A stretch of 64,000 nt of DNA from contig NZ_CP082286.1 in assembly GCF_019880245.1 (NCBI RefSeq), positions 1,754,521-1,818,520 of the forward strand. Reading direction: 5' to 3'. Position 1 is the stretch's first letter. Each line of letters begins with the position of its first letter. A program made the position numbers and the translations under genes. The notes under the pieces were generated by a model that ran no database searches, was not told where the DNA came from, and worked only from the letters and a program-made list of their open reading frames with translations. The DNA comes from Halobaculum roseum (lineage in GTDB: Archaea > Halobacteriota > Halobacteria > Halobacteriales > Haloferacaceae). Below, piece by piece: positions 41,029 to 50,121 of the stretch.

Positions 41029-42699
41029 CTACTGGTAGCGACCGCGCCCCTCGACGCCGCGGAGCCGCTCCAGCACCGCCGGGTCGCCGACCGCGCGGTA
41101 GCCGTCCTCGACGGCCGCCACGAGCGTGTCGGGGTCGCTCGCGGTGCCCTCGATCGACTGCTCGAACACGTGCAGGTCCATCGCGTAGTCCTCGACGTGG
41201 TCGGAACTGAAGCCGAGGCCGAAGTCGATGCAAAACAGCCGGCCGTCCTCGGGCGCGTCCCCGCGCCCGACCCGGACGTTGCGCGTCGTCGGGTCGCCGT
41301 GGACGATCCCGGCGTCGTGGAGACGCGCGAGGTGCTCGCCGACCGTCCGGGCGCGGTCGGCCGTCAGCGCCGCCGCCAGGTCGCACTCGCCGACGAACTG
41401 CATCGCGAGCGTCGCCGCCGGCACGTCCACGTCGCGTACGAGCGGCGTCGGCACGCCGGCCTCGCGAGCGCCCGCGAGCAGCCGCGCCTCCGCGACGGTG
41501 CGGTCGCGCCGTAGCGTCGCGTCCAACTCGGGATGGCGGTACCCCTTCGGGAGCCGCCGCTTCACGACCCCGTCGCCGCGGACCTCGACGGTCGCCTCCG
41601 CGCCGCGGAGGTCGGCGTCGTCGCGGTCGTTCTCTCCGTCGTCCCCCGGACCGGCCGCGCCCGAACCGGTCGCGGTCGGCACGCGCGCGACCGACTCGCC
41701 CGAGCGCCACGTCACGGGCACCTCGTCGGGCCGGAAGTCGGGGTCGATCGCCGAGTCGGCCACGGCGACGGTGTCGCCGGCGGCGGCCATCTTCGCGCCG
41801 AGCACCGCGATCATGCCGGCGTTGTCCCGGAGGAACCGCGGCTCGGGCGCGTGGAAGTCGGCGCCGCGCTCGGCGCACATCTCCGCGAGCATCTCCCGGA
41901 GGCGCGCGTTCTGGCCGACGCCGCCGCCCAGCACCAGCTCGTCGGTGCCCGTCAGCGACAGCGCCCGCTCGCTCACCTCGGTGAGCATGGCGAAGACGTG
42001 CTCCTGCAGCGAGAAACACACGTCCTCGACGGGGACGCCGTCGTCGTAGGCGGCCTTCGCGGCGGACATGATTCCAGAGAACGAGAAGTCCATCCCCTTG
42101 ACGACGTAGGGGAGCTCGACGAACTCCCCGTCTCTCGCGTGGTCCTCGATCTTCGGGCCGCCGGGGTGGCTCCAGCCGACGTGGCGGGTGAACTTGTCGA
42201 GGGCGTTGCCGACGCCGGTGTCCATCGTCTCGCCGAGCACCCGGTAGCGGCCGTCGTGAAAGCCCAGCAGGTGGGCGTTCGCCCCCGAGGCGTTCAGGCA
42301 GACGGGGGAGTCGAAGCCGGCGCGGTGGCGGCCGATCTCCAGGTGCGCGACCATGTGGTTGACGCCGACCAGCGGCACGTCGAGCGTTCGCGCCAGCGAT
42401 CTGGCCGCGGTGGCGACGATGCGCAGGCACGGGCCCAGCCCGGGGCCGCGGGAGAAGGCGACGGCGTCGACGGGCGGGTCGTCGGCCGCGCGGTCGTCGT
42501 ACTCCTCGCGGGCGTGTTCGAGGGCGATCTCGATCACGCGCGGGATCGCATCGCCCATGTGCTCTGCGGCCTCGCGCGGATGAATGCCGCCGCTGTCGGG
42601 TTCGTACGGGTCGGATTCGATACACACGGAGTCGGTCTCGGCGTCGAACACCGCGGCGCTGGCGCACCAGGCCGTGCCCTCGACGCCGAGGACGCGCAT
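41029..42699 (-). CDS. Kae1-Bud32 fusion: tRNA threonylcarbamoyladenosine synthase with atypical kinase
   Basis: A 556-residue KEOPS fusion. The Kae1 domain (1 to about 330) transfers threonylcarbamoyl to A37 of ANN-decoding tRNAs; it opens MRVLGVEGTAWCASAAVFD and has the metal site HMVAHLE (His115, His119), then GGGVGQNARLREML. After an acidic linker, the Bud32 kinase/ATPase domain (about 345-556) shows VKRRLPKGYRHPELD, GIVHGDPTTRNVRV and the DFG-like CIDFGLGF. The fusion is common in euryarchaea. It starts six bases after the S24e stop. Confidence 0.96.
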   Translation of the reverse strand: MRVLGVEGTAWCASAAVFDAETDSVCIESDPYEPDSGGIHPREAAEHMGDAIPRVIEIALEHAREEYDDRAADDPPVDAVAFSRGPGLGPCLRIVATAARSLARTLDVPLVGVNHMVAHLEIGRHRAGFDSPVCLNASGANAHLLGFHDGRYRVLGETMDTGVGNALDKFTRHVGWSHPGGPKIEDHARDGEFVELPYVVKGMDFSFSGIMSAAKAAYDDGVPVEDVCFSLQEHVFAMLTEVSERALSLTGTDELVLGGGVGQNARLREMLAEMCAERGADFHAPEPRFLRDNAGMIAVLGAKMAAAGDTVAVADSAIDPDFRPDEVPVTWRSGESVARVPTATGSGAAGPGDDGENDRDDADLRGAEATVEVRGDGVVKRRLPKGYRHPELDATLRRDRTVAEARLLAGAREAGVPTPLVRDVDVPAATLAMQFVGECDLAAALTADRARTVGEHLARLHDAGIVHGDPTTRNVRVGRGDAPEDGRLFCIDFGLGFSSDHVEDYAMDLHVFEQSIEGTASDPDTLVAAVEDGYRAVGDPAVLERLRGVEGRGRYQ

Positions 42700-42705
42700 C
42701 CGGCG

Positions 42706-43014
42706 TTAGGCTTCCTCTGCCTCGGCGTCCTCGTCGCCGGCGATGGCGTTCCGCTCGAGGACGTAGTCCTGCTCCACGTCGGCGGCGTGATCGGCCGACT
42801 CGTACACCTTCGCGTAGCCGACGGTCTTGCGCATGCCGAACTTGGTGTCGAGCTCCTGGATGACGACCTCGTCGGAGCCCTTGTCGATCTTGGCGGCCAG
42901 CGAGTCGCGGACCTGCAGTCGCGCGGGCGTTGCCTCGTCGTGTCGCACCTCGAACCGGACGTCCGTCCGGTGGAGCATGGGGTTCTCCTCCTCGGAGATG
43001 ATGTCGATGTCCAT
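42706..43014 (-). CDS. rps24e: 30S ribosomal protein S24e
   Basis: A 102-residue ribosomal protein. DIDIISEEENPMLHRTDVRFEV is split between the first beta strands and VQELDTKFGMRK-like IQELDTKFGMRKTVGYAKVYES is the family C-terminal core. It precedes kae1-bud32, a usual neighbour in archaea. S27ae, which often lies between the two, has no room here (six-base gap). Confidence 0.96.
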   Translation of the reverse strand: MDIDIISEEENPMLHRTDVRFEVRHDEATPARLQVRDSLAAKIDKGSDEVVIQELDTKFGMRKTVGYAKVYESADHAADVEQDYVLERNAIAGDEDAEAEEA

Positions 43015-43115
43015 GGTTCAGTTGTCAGTGAGTGCGCCCGAGAGGCGGAAAAGGATTTCGAAGGGGCTGTACCCCGATTCAGCGGCCGCGAGCGGACCGT
43101 CGGTGCGTGGATCGG

Positions 43116-43655
43116 CTACCCGTCGAGACCCAGCGCCGCGAGCGCCGCCGCGGCGTCGCCGTCGAGTTTCCCCAACAGTTCGCGCGCCTCGCGCTTCGAA
43201 TCCGGGGTCACGTTCACGAGCACCATCCCCTCGTCGGGCTGGCCGTAGACGACGCTCGCGCCCTCGGGGGCCGCGACGATCGCGGGCACCGCCGCGAGGT
43301 CCTCCTCGCCGGCGACGTGGACCACGACCGGATCGTCGCTCGCGAGCGCCTCGACCAGCGCCGAGAGCAGGTCGCGCGAGAGCGTCGCCGGCGCGTTCTC
43401 CGCCTCGATCCGGCGGTTCTCGCCGTCCAGGACGGCGGCGATCTCCTCGCCGACGGCCTCGCGCTTCGTCTTCCCGTCGATCACGGCCACGTCGGGGTCG
43501 CGGCCGGCGACGCGGAGGTGGTAGGTGACGACGTCGCCGACGGCGACGATCGGGTCGCCGGCAGCCGAGAGCAGCCGCTCGGTGTCGGTGTAGACGGGGC
43601 CCATGGGCTCTTTGAACGCGCCGCGGAGGTCGTCGGGGAGCGTGAGAAGGGTCAT
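43116..43655 (-). CDS. GTP-dependent dephospho-CoA kinase (DUF359 family)
   Basis: A 179-residue archaeal enzyme for the last step of CoA synthesis, using GTP and unrelated to bacterial CoaE. Family features are the start LTLPDDLRGAFKEPMGPVY, VGDVVTYHL, the metal/substrate segment VAVIDGKTKRE and the DEGMVLV segment late in the chain. It lies 25 bases after spt4 and before rps24e, its usual archaeal context. Confidence 0.92.
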   Translation of the reverse strand: MTLLTLPDDLRGAFKEPMGPVYTDTERLLSAAGDPIVAVGDVVTYHLRVAGRDPDVAVIDGKTKREAVGEEIAAVLDGENRRIEAENAPATLSRDLLSALVEALASDDPVVVHVAGEEDLAAVPAIVAAPEGASVVYGQPDEGMVLVNVTPDSKREARELLGKLDGDAAAALAALGLDG

Positions 43656-43680
43656 CCGGGTCGGCGGCCGACTCGCGCGG

Positions 43681-43878
43681 TCACCGGACCTTCAGCGCGT
43701 AGCTGCCCGGCTCGCTCACGTTCATCTCCGGGGCGATCTCGGAGTCCTCGGGGTGGGTGATGATGACGTAGCCGGCCCAGTCCTCCGTCAGCGACGAGGA
43801 GCCGCAGTTCTCGCACGTCTGGGCGTCGGGGTCGTTGACGAAGTGGCACTCGCGACAGGCGAGGCGGTCCTCCGCCAT
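43681..43878 (-). CDS. spt4: Transcription elongation factor Spt4 (RNA polymerase subunit E'')
   Basis: A 65-residue zinc-ribbon protein that pairs with Spt5 to promote RNA polymerase processivity. The four zinc ligands are Cys8, Cys11, Cys22 and Cys25. ATG overlaps the rpo7 stop by one base (TGATG). Gene order rpo7-spt4 is universal in archaea. Confidence 0.96.
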   Translation of the reverse strand: MAEDRLACRECHFVNDPDAQTCENCGSSSLTEDWAGYVIITHPEDSEIAPEMNVSEPGSYALKVR

Positions 43879-44456
43879 CAGTTACCCTCCGCGGGCGCCC
43901 CCTCGGCGCGGCGCCGAACGTCGGCCTCCAGCCACTCGTGTTTGCCGAGACCGGGCTGTTTGGCGGTGAGGCCGATCTTCGAGTCGCGCGGGTTGCGCTC
44001 GTCGATCGACTTCGTGACGACGCGCACCCGGACGGGGTCGTCGACGCCGAGCGTCCGGTCGGACTCCGTCGAGGCGAGCTGCTGGTTCTCGCCGTCGTAC
44101 GCGAGGTACTCGTCGGAGATCTGCGAGACGTGCAGCAGGCCGTCCACGGGGCCGATGCCGACGAAGGCGCCGAACTCGACGACCTCGACGACGTTCCCGT
44201 CGACGACCTCCTGCATGTCCGGATCGAAGGTAACGGCGTCGAACTCCGCCTTGTAGTAAACGCCCGGTCTGTTCGGGAGGACGGCGCCGTCGCCGATCTC
44301 TTGGACCTCGATGACGCTGACAACGCTGCCGACGTCCTCGTCCATGCGTCCCTCCAACTTGTCCTGCAAGAGCTTGCGGACGCGGTCGCGGCTCACGTCC
44401 GCCAGATGCTCCGGCGGGACCTCGACCGTGTCCTTGAGTCGTACCCGTTTGTACAT
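43878..44456 (-). CDS. rpo7: DNA-directed RNA polymerase subunit Rpo7 (E')
   Basis: A 192-residue stalk subunit that binds nascent RNA with Rpo4. The N-terminal tip domain (MYKRVRLKDTVEVPPE, KLEGRMDEDVGSVVSV) is followed by an S1 domain around 80-165 (VVEVVEFGAFVGIGPVDGLLHVSQISDEY in parts). It begins one base downstream of the stop of the PIN gene and ends overlapping spt4. Confidence 0.96.
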   Translation of the reverse strand: MYKRVRLKDTVEVPPEHLADVSRDRVRKLLQDKLEGRMDEDVGSVVSVIEVQEIGDGAVLPNRPGVYYKAEFDAVTFDPDMQEVVDGNVVEVVEFGAFVGIGPVDGLLHVSQISDEYLAYDGENQQLASTESDRTLGVDDPVRVRVVTKSIDERNPRDSKIGLTAKQPGLGKHEWLEADVRRRAEGAPAEGN

Positions 44457-44457
44457 G

Positions 44458-44862
44458 CTATGGTTGTGTTATCGCGAGTGTGTTCGCGCCCCTTAAACCG
44501 ATTACGCGTACGCCCCGAGCGAGGAGGCGCTCGCGCAGGGGGCGGTCGTTCGTGACGACGTAGCCGTCGAAGCCCGTGTCGGCGTCGGCGCCGGAACCGG
44601 CGCCGCCCGCCGCGAGTTCGACGACCGCGTCGTCGGCGTACTGCTGTGCCGTCTCGACCACTCGACACCGCTCGGCGAGGTCGCGGCCGACCGACGCGGC
44701 GGTGGCCTCCTCGCCGGCGCCCGCCGCGAGCGTCTCCAGCTCGGCGACGACCGCCTCCGGGGTGACGAGCTCGGGGTCGTCCACGAGACGGTCGAGCTCC
44801 TCGAACACGCGAACGCCGCACTCGACCGGCATCATGAGCGCGTTCGTGTCGAGGACGACCAT
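44458..44862 (-). CDS. PIN-domain ribonuclease-like protein
   Basis: A 134-residue PIN domain protein. Acidic active-site residues are visible in VVLDTNALMMP (Asp5), PEAVVAELETL (Glu) and VTNDRPLRERLL (Asp). This Fcf1/Utp24-like archaeal protein is regularly encoded between eIF2 gamma and Rpo7 and may process rRNA; that role is inferred. I chose ATG 44862, with GTG 44868 as an alternative. Confidence 0.88.
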   Translation of the reverse strand: MVVLDTNALMMPVECGVRVFEELDRLVDDPELVTPEAVVAELETLAAGAGEEATAASVGRDLAERCRVVETAQQYADDAVVELAAGGAGSGADADTGFDGYVVTNDRPLRERLLARGVRVIGLRGANTLAITQP

Positions 44863-44876
44863 CGTCACCGGCCCCG

Positions 44877-46106
44877 TTACTCCGTGAGGGTCCCGACGCC
44901 GATGAGGCGCCAGCGGGCGCCCATCCGTCGGTTGATCGCGATCTTCGCGCCCTCCTCGGCGCAGACGGGTCGCTTGAGGTTGACCTCGCACTCGCCCGTC
45001 CGGGCGCTGGTCACCGCGCCGACCGTGGTGGCGGTGCCGACGGTGAGCATCAGCGGCTCGCCGGTGGAGATCTCCTCGACGGCGCCCTCGCCGACGACGC
45101 GGTCGAGCAGCTCGACCTCCATCTCGAAGGCGTTTCGCGTCGGCGGGAGCGTCCCGGGCTCGCCGGCGACCTGGCCCGCGAGCGCGTCGCCCTTCGTCAG
45201 GCTGGGGTCCAGTCCGGTGCCGACGCCGAGCAGGCCGCCCGGGCCGACCGTCTCCTGGGACTGCCCGCCCGCCTGCAGCGACCGCACCGACGTCTCGATC
45301 GAGTGGTACTCCGAGGAGCCGCCCTCCTCGACCTCGCGCCCGGGACGGAGCTCGATCTCGTCGTCGACCTCCAGGGTCCCCTGCGCGAGCGACCCGCCGA
45401 TGACGCCGCCCAGCAGGTCCTTCGCCTTCGTGCCGGGGCGGTTGATGTCGAACGAGCGGGCGGTGTACATCCGCGCCGAGAGCGACTCGTCGCGCTCGGG
45501 CGTCGGAATGTGCTCCTCCAGCGCCGAGATGACCAGGTCCACGTTGACGCCCTGCTGGGCGCTGACGGGGACGATGGGCGCGTCCTCGGCGACGGTGCCC
45601 TCGACGAACGCTTTGATCTGCTCGTAGTTCTCGCGGGCGCGCTCGTCGTCGACGAGGTCGACCTTGTTCTGGGCGATGACGATGTTCTCGATGCCGATGA
45701 TGTCCAGCGCCATCAGGTGCTCCTCGGTTTGCGCCTGCGGCACGTCCTCGGTGGCGCTCACCACCAGCACCGCGCCGTCCATGATCGACGCTCCGGAGAG
45801 CATCGTCGCCATCAGCGTCTCGTGGCCCGGGGCGTCGACGAACGAGACCGTCCGCAGGATCTCGGTGTCGACGTCGTGCTCCGGGCACGTCTCCTCGACG
45901 GTGTAACACTCGGGCTCGGCACAGTCCGGGCATCGACGCAGCGTCGCGTCGGCGTAGCCCAGACGGATGGAGATCCCGCGCTTCATCTCCTCGCTGTGCT
46001 GGTCGGTCCAGTCGCCCGACAACGCTTGCACTAGCGTCGTCTTTCCGTGGTCGACGTGACCGACGAGTCCGATGTTCACCTCCGGTTGTGTTTGCTCCGT
46101 CACCAT
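44877..46106 (-). CDS. eif2g: Translation initiation factor 2 subunit gamma
   Basis: A 409-residue GTPase that carries initiator tRNA with the alpha and beta subunits. G1 is GHVDHGKT (16-23), the switch region [14 protein letters not shown] follows, the zinc ribbon uses Cys59, Cys62, Cys67 and Cys74, G3 is DAPGHE and G4 NKVD. Domains 2 and 3 follow at normal length. A TATA-like GATAAAGG region (46149-46158) lies about 48 bases upstream, so the transcript may have a short leader. Confidence 0.97.
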   Translation of the reverse strand: MVTEQTQPEVNIGLVGHVDHGKTTLVQALSGDWTDQHSEEMKRGISIRLGYADATLRRCPDCAEPECYTVEETCPEHDVDTEILRTVSFVDAPGHETLMATMLSGASIMDGAVLVVSATEDVPQAQTEEHLMALDIIGIENIVIAQNKVDLVDDERARENYEQIKAFVEGTVAEDAPIVPVSAQQGVNVDLVISALEEHIPTPERDESLSARMYTARSFDINRPGTKAKDLLGGVIGGSLAQGTLEVDDEIELRPGREVEEGGSSEYHSIETSVRSLQAGGQSQETVGPGGLLGVGTGLDPSLTKGDALAGQVAGEPGTLPPTRNAFEMEVELLDRVVGEGAVEEISTGEPLMLTVGTATTVGAVTSARTGECEVNLKRPVCAEEGAKIAINRRMGARWRLIGVGTLTE

Positions 46107-46390
46107 GGGCCTCCGAGAGTAATCTCGTTGGAACTTCGCCGCGTGCGACTGATAAAGGTGCTGTTACGGCGATGGCGACTCCGCGTGCGTGTCTCTCTGT
46201 TTCAGGGCCGCCCCGCGGGTGTCGTTTCCGGTGGAACCGACGCCCCGGTCGCAGCGTCGTCGCCGCCGAGCACGCATGCGCCCTCGACGCCTTCAGCCGC
46301 TTCCGCGACACCGCGAAACCCACACGAGAACTCCCGAGAACCGAACGAACGGGCTTATACGCCGTCGTCGTCAACTCCCGGCAACTGACT

Positions 46391-47359
46391 ATGACATTCG
46401 AAGACCTCCCCACCACACCCCGCGCGGAGGAACTCCTCGACAAGGCGTTCTCCCGCGCGTCCCGGACCGGCCGCGCGAAGGACGGGTGGGACGCCCAGGA
46501 GTCGATGCTGATCACCGCCGCGAACATCCTCTCGGACAACCTCGCCAACGTCTCCACCTCCTGGCCCGACTTCGAGTTCGAGGTCGAGCCGTTCTACTAC
46601 GAACTCGCGGACGCCGTCGTCGACGTGGACGAACTCCGGCAGGCGCTCTCGGAGGTGAACTGGGCCTCCCGACGGATCGACGAACTCCGCTCGGAGTACC
46701 AGGCGAAGATGCGCAAGTCCGGCGTCGAGACCGCCCGCAAGCACCGCAAGCAGGCGTTCGCCCGGATGGCCGACATCATGGACGAGATCGAGGACGACCT
46801 CCTCACGGTCGGGGAGGCCCGCGACGCGCTGAAGACGCTGCCGGACATCCGCCCCGACGAGCCCGCGATCGTCGTCGCCGGCTACCCCAACGTCGGCAAG
46901 TCGTCGTTCGTCAACCGCGTCACCCGCGCCTCCAACGAGATCGCGTCGTACCCGTTCACCACCAAGGCCGTCCAGATCGGCCACTTCGAGCGCGATCGCA
47001 TCCGCTATCAGATCATCGACACCCCCGGCCTGCTCGACCGCCCCGAGGAGGACCGCAACGGCATCGAGCGCCAGGCCGTCTCCGCGCTCACCCACCTCGC
47101 CGACGCCGTCGTCTTCGTCCTCGACGCCTCCGGCGACTGCGGCTACCCCCTGGAGTCGCAGCTGGAACTGCTCGCGGAGGTCGAGGAGCGGTTCGACGCC
47201 CCGGTGCTCGTCGTCTGCAACAAGAGCGACCGATCGACCGACGTGGAGGCCGACGCGTACATGAGCGTCACCGAGGACGAGAACGTCGACGCCGTCCTCG
47301 ACATGGCCGTCGAGGCCGTCGACTTCGAGCCGGACCTGCCCTCGCGCGGCGAGAACTGA
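46391..47359 (+). CDS. Nog1-like GTPase
   Basis: A 322-residue Obg-superfamily GTPase related to eukaryotic Nog1, which acts in large-subunit ribosome assembly. A helical N-terminal domain (to about 155) precedes G1 GYPNVGKSS (about 165-173), the switch SYPFTTKAVQIG, G3 DTPGLLDRP and G4 NKSD. CTTATA lies about 32 bases before the ATG. Divergent from eif2g. Its stop region is tandemly duplicated (47345-47360 and 47366-47381). Confidence 0.93.
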   Translation: MTFEDLPTTPRAEELLDKAFSRASRTGRAKDGWDAQESMLITAANILSDNLANVSTSWPDFEFEVEPFYYELADAVVDVDELRQALSEVNWASRRIDELRSEYQAKMRKSGVETARKHRKQAFARMADIMDEIEDDLLTVGEARDALKTLPDIRPDEPAIVVAGYPNVGKSSFVNRVTRASNEIASYPFTTKAVQIGHFERDRIRYQIIDTPGLLDRPEEDRNGIERQAVSALTHLADAVVFVLDASGDCGYPLESQLELLAEVEERFDAPVLVVCNKSDRSTDVEADAYMSVTEDENVDAVLDMAVEAVDFEPDLPSRGEN

Positions 47360-47385
47360 GTCCGTCGCGGCGAGAGCTGAGCCCG

Positions 47386-47802
47386 CTATTCGGTCTCCCG
47401 TTCCCGCTCCCGCACCCGCTCGCGAGCGTCGTCCCCGTGTTCGCCCGCCTCGATCCGGCTGTCCGCGTCGAGCAGCCGGTCGATCCGCCGTTCGAACTCC
47501 TCGTCGGAGACCTCGCCGTCGGCGTAGCGGCGCTTCAGGCGCTCGATCGGGTCGTCCTCGGGGTCCGGGTTCGGCCCGGCGCTCATGGTGGCGCCGGTCC
47601 CGCGCGTCCTGCGCAGCCGATCCCACCGGACGGCGATCCACAGCAGGAACACCGACAGGATCGCGGCCGAGACCCCGGCTGCCGTCGCGGCGGGGACCGC
47701 GCCGACGTACCACAGCGCGGCGACGATCAGGATCGTGTCCGCGCCGAACGCGAGGAACATGCCCAGCATCGTCCCGGTGACGACGCGGTCGGAGTCGCTC
47801 AC
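47386..47802 (-). CDS. SHOCT-domain membrane protein
   Basis: A 138-residue protein with two membrane helices (about 8-30 and 38-60) and a C-terminal SHOCT domain, DPIERLKRRYADGEVSDEEFERRIDRLL (about 82-109, in parts). SHOCT motifs are short oligomerisation modules common in haloarchaeal membrane proteins. It starts with GTG. Function unknown. Confidence 0.85.
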   Translation of the reverse strand: MSDSDRVVTGTMLGMFLAFGADTILIVAALWYVGAVPAATAAGVSAAILSVFLLWIAVRWDRLRRTRGTGATMSAGPNPDPEDDPIERLKRRYADGEVSDEEFERRIDRLLDADSRIEAGEHGDDARERVRERERETE

Positions 47803-47870
47803 GGCGTGGTGTCGGCCGGTGACTCACTTGGTCGTTCCGGGCGTGACGCCGGCGCGGGGTCGGTTCCGGC

Positions 47871-48614
47871 CTACTCCATCTCGTACGTCACCGTCACCGA
47901 CGCCGACACCGTCACCGGGCCGGGGTCGAACGAGGTGGACGCGCCGGCGTCGCCCGCGGTCTCGTAGACGACCCGGGAGTCGTACGGCGAGACGCCAGCG
48001 GAGCCGACACGCATCGACAGCTCGGTTCCGACCGAGCGGTCGGCGGCGCCGGCGGCCGTCTCGGCGGTCGCGCGCGCGTCGGTCACGGCGGCCGCGAGCG
48101 CCTCCTCGCGCAGTTCCGCGCGGCGCTCGTCGCTCAGCGTGAAGCGGACGTCCTGCACGGCGGTGGCGCCGTTGTCGACGGCGAGGTCGACGGCGCTCCC
48201 GGCGTCGTCGGGGGTCGTCTCGAACGCGAGCGCGTGGTACGCGCGGTAGCCGACCAGCTCGCGCTCGTCGCTTCGGTGGTCGTACTCCGGCGACAGCCGG
48301 AAGTCGACCGTGCGCACCTCGTAGCCGGCCTCGGTCAGCGCCCCGCGGAGCCGCTCGATGTCGCCGGCGACCTGCGAGCGGGCCGCGCTGGCGTTGTCGG
48401 CGGTCGCCTCGACGGCGACGGTGATCTCGGCGAGGTCGGGCGAGGCGCTCACGGTCGCGGAGCCGTCGGCGGTGATGCTGTTCACGTCCGTCGCGTTCGC
48501 GCCCGTCGCGGCCGCGGCCGCGTCGGTGGCGCTCGATCCGGTCGTCCCGGCACAGCCCGCGAGCACGAGCATGGCCGCGACGAGCAACGTCGGGAGGGTT
48601 CTGGTTCGGTTCAC
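47871..48614 (-). CDS. SIMPL (DUF541) domain lipoprotein
   Basis: A 247-residue exported protein with a Sec-type lipoprotein signal (LVAAMLVLAGC, Cys21). The mature domain opens ITADGSATVSASPDLAEITVAVEA and contains YRAYHALAFE and the LREEALAAAVTDARATAETAA helix, all typical of the SIMPL/DUF541 (BP26-like) family, which forms ring-shaped outer-surface proteins of unclear role. It starts with GTG; a TATA-like GCTTAAC lies about 30 bases before it. Confidence 0.87.
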   Translation of the reverse strand: MNRTRTLPTLLVAAMLVLAGCAGTTGSSATDAAAAATGANATDVNSITADGSATVSASPDLAEITVAVEATADNASAARSQVAGDIERLRGALTEAGYEVRTVDFRLSPEYDHRSDERELVGYRAYHALAFETTPDDAGSAVDLAVDNGATAVQDVRFTLSDERRAELREEALAAAVTDARATAETAAGAADRSVGTELSMRVGSAGVSPYDSRVVYETAGDAGASTSFDPGPVTVSASVTVTYEME

Positions 48615-48708
48615 GCCCGTGTGAACGCTCGCGCCGACCGTTAAGCTACCTTACACACAAATGCCCGTTTGTCTCACGCTTCGTGTCACGCCCGCGCTCG
48701 TGTCCGTC

Positions 48709-50037
48709 TCACGCCGGGTCCGCGCCCGTACGTGACTCCTCGACGGGAACGTACCGCACCGACACGTCGACGGTCGCGCGCTCGCCGACCCCCAGCGGCG
48801 CCTCGACGTCGTCCGTCAGCCGCGTCGCGAGCGCGTTGCCGATCCGCGGCGGCGTCGTCCCCGGCTGATGACCGACCGTCACCGTCACCGCGGTCGGCTG
48901 TCGGAAGGGGAACCCGCCGTACGTCACCGCCACGTCGAGCACGCGCGCGTCGCCGTCGAGCAGGGCGTCGGCCTCCTCGTGGGCGGCCGTCTCGAACTGC
49001 GCGCTCTGGTAGGAGGCGACCGTCACCCCGGCGAGCACGGCCGTCGACAGCAGGATGGCGACGCCGAGCACGCCGACCCGGCGAAGCGTCGTCGTCCGCG
49101 TCTCGTCGAGGCGCCAGAACGACTCCGGGCGATACCCCTTGTACCACAGCGTCGCGATCGCGGCGAAGTTGATCGCGGCGAAGTTGACGACGACGAGCAG
49201 CGCCGCCCCGGCGACGGTGCCGGGTCGTCCCCACGCGATCCCGATGCCGACGACGGCCGTCGGCGGGACCAGCGCCGCCGCGATCATGACGCCCACGAGC
49301 GCCGAGGACACGCCCGAGGCGAGCGACAGCGCGCCGGCGACGCCCGACCCGAGCGCGATCGGCAGCGAGAGCACGTCCGGCGCGAGCCGTTCGCGCACCT
49401 CCGCGATGGAGAACACCTCCTCGACGCCGAACGGGACGACCCGTCCGTATCTGAGCAGCGCCGCGAACGCGGCCGCGCTCGTCACCGCGAGGACGCCGCC
49501 GAACACCTGCAGCTTCACGCCCCGGACGAACAGCTCGTCGTCGTCGAGCACGGTGCCGACGCTGGCGGCCATCGCCGGCCCGATCAGCGGCGCGATAACC
49601 ATCGAGCCGACGACGACCGCCGCCGAGTCGAGCAGCAGCCCCGCGGTGGCGACGACGGTGCTGATCACCGTCATCGTCACGAACGCGCCCAGTCGGGGCG
49701 ACATCTCCGTCGCCCGCGCGTCAAGCTCCTCGCGGGCGATCCGGTCGCCGTTTCCCTCCTCGTCCTCCGCGTACCGCTCCTCCAGCTCCTCGAAGCGCTT
49801 CGAGACGACCGTCTCGGCGTTGAGGACGACCGTGTAGGCGTCGCGTTCGAGCCCGGCCTCGCGAAGCTCCGCGAGCACCGGCTCGACGGCCTCCGTCGGC
49901 AGCGGGAACGAGACGACCGCCGTGTACTCCCGGCCGCTGGTCTCGTCGGAGAGGACGTAGTCGATGCCCTCGTCGTCGAGCACCGAGAGGACGGTCTCCC
50001 GCTTGCCCGCCGGCACCATCACCTGAACGAGTCGCAC
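48709..50037 (-). CDS. DUF389 / TIGR00341 family membrane protein
   Basis: A 442-residue protein. Residues 1-85 form a ferredoxin-like regulatory domain (MRLVQVMVPAGKRETVLSVLDDEGIDY in parts), followed by the DUF389 membrane core with about six helices (SPRLGAFVTMTVISTVVATAG, GSMVIAPLIGPAMAASVG, ALVGVMIAAALVPPTAVVGIGIAWG in parts) and a C-terminal soluble domain. Function is unknown. It starts with GTG, and a GCTTAAC box lies about 27 bases upstream. Confidence 0.88.
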   Translation of the reverse strand: MRLVQVMVPAGKRETVLSVLDDEGIDYVLSDETSGREYTAVVSFPLPTEAVEPVLAELREAGLERDAYTVVLNAETVVSKRFEELEERYAEDEEGNGDRIAREELDARATEMSPRLGAFVTMTVISTVVATAGLLLDSAAVVVGSMVIAPLIGPAMAASVGTVLDDDELFVRGVKLQVFGGVLAVTSAAAFAALLRYGRVVPFGVEEVFSIAEVRERLAPDVLSLPIALGSGVAGALSLASGVSSALVGVMIAAALVPPTAVVGIGIAWGRPGTVAGAALLVVVNFAAINFAAIATLWYKGYRPESFWRLDETRTTTLRRVGVLGVAILLSTAVLAGVTVASYQSAQFETAAHEEADALLDGDARVLDVAVTYGGFPFRQPTAVTVTVGHQPGTTPPRIGNALATRLTDDVEAPLGVGERATVDVSVRYVPVEESRTGADPA

Positions 50038-50121
50038 GCCGGTGCTACAGGAGGCGGTGAGTTAAGCGAAGGGGGATGGAAAGCCGATATGGTCCGGATC
50101 GGCGGGGGAATCGTCCGCGAA

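Noticed and set aside
44458-46557. Very long minus-strand frame covering the PIN and eIF2 gamma region
   Set aside because: Only its last 134 residues match a family (PIN); the rest is a shifted frame of eif2g and non-coding DNA.
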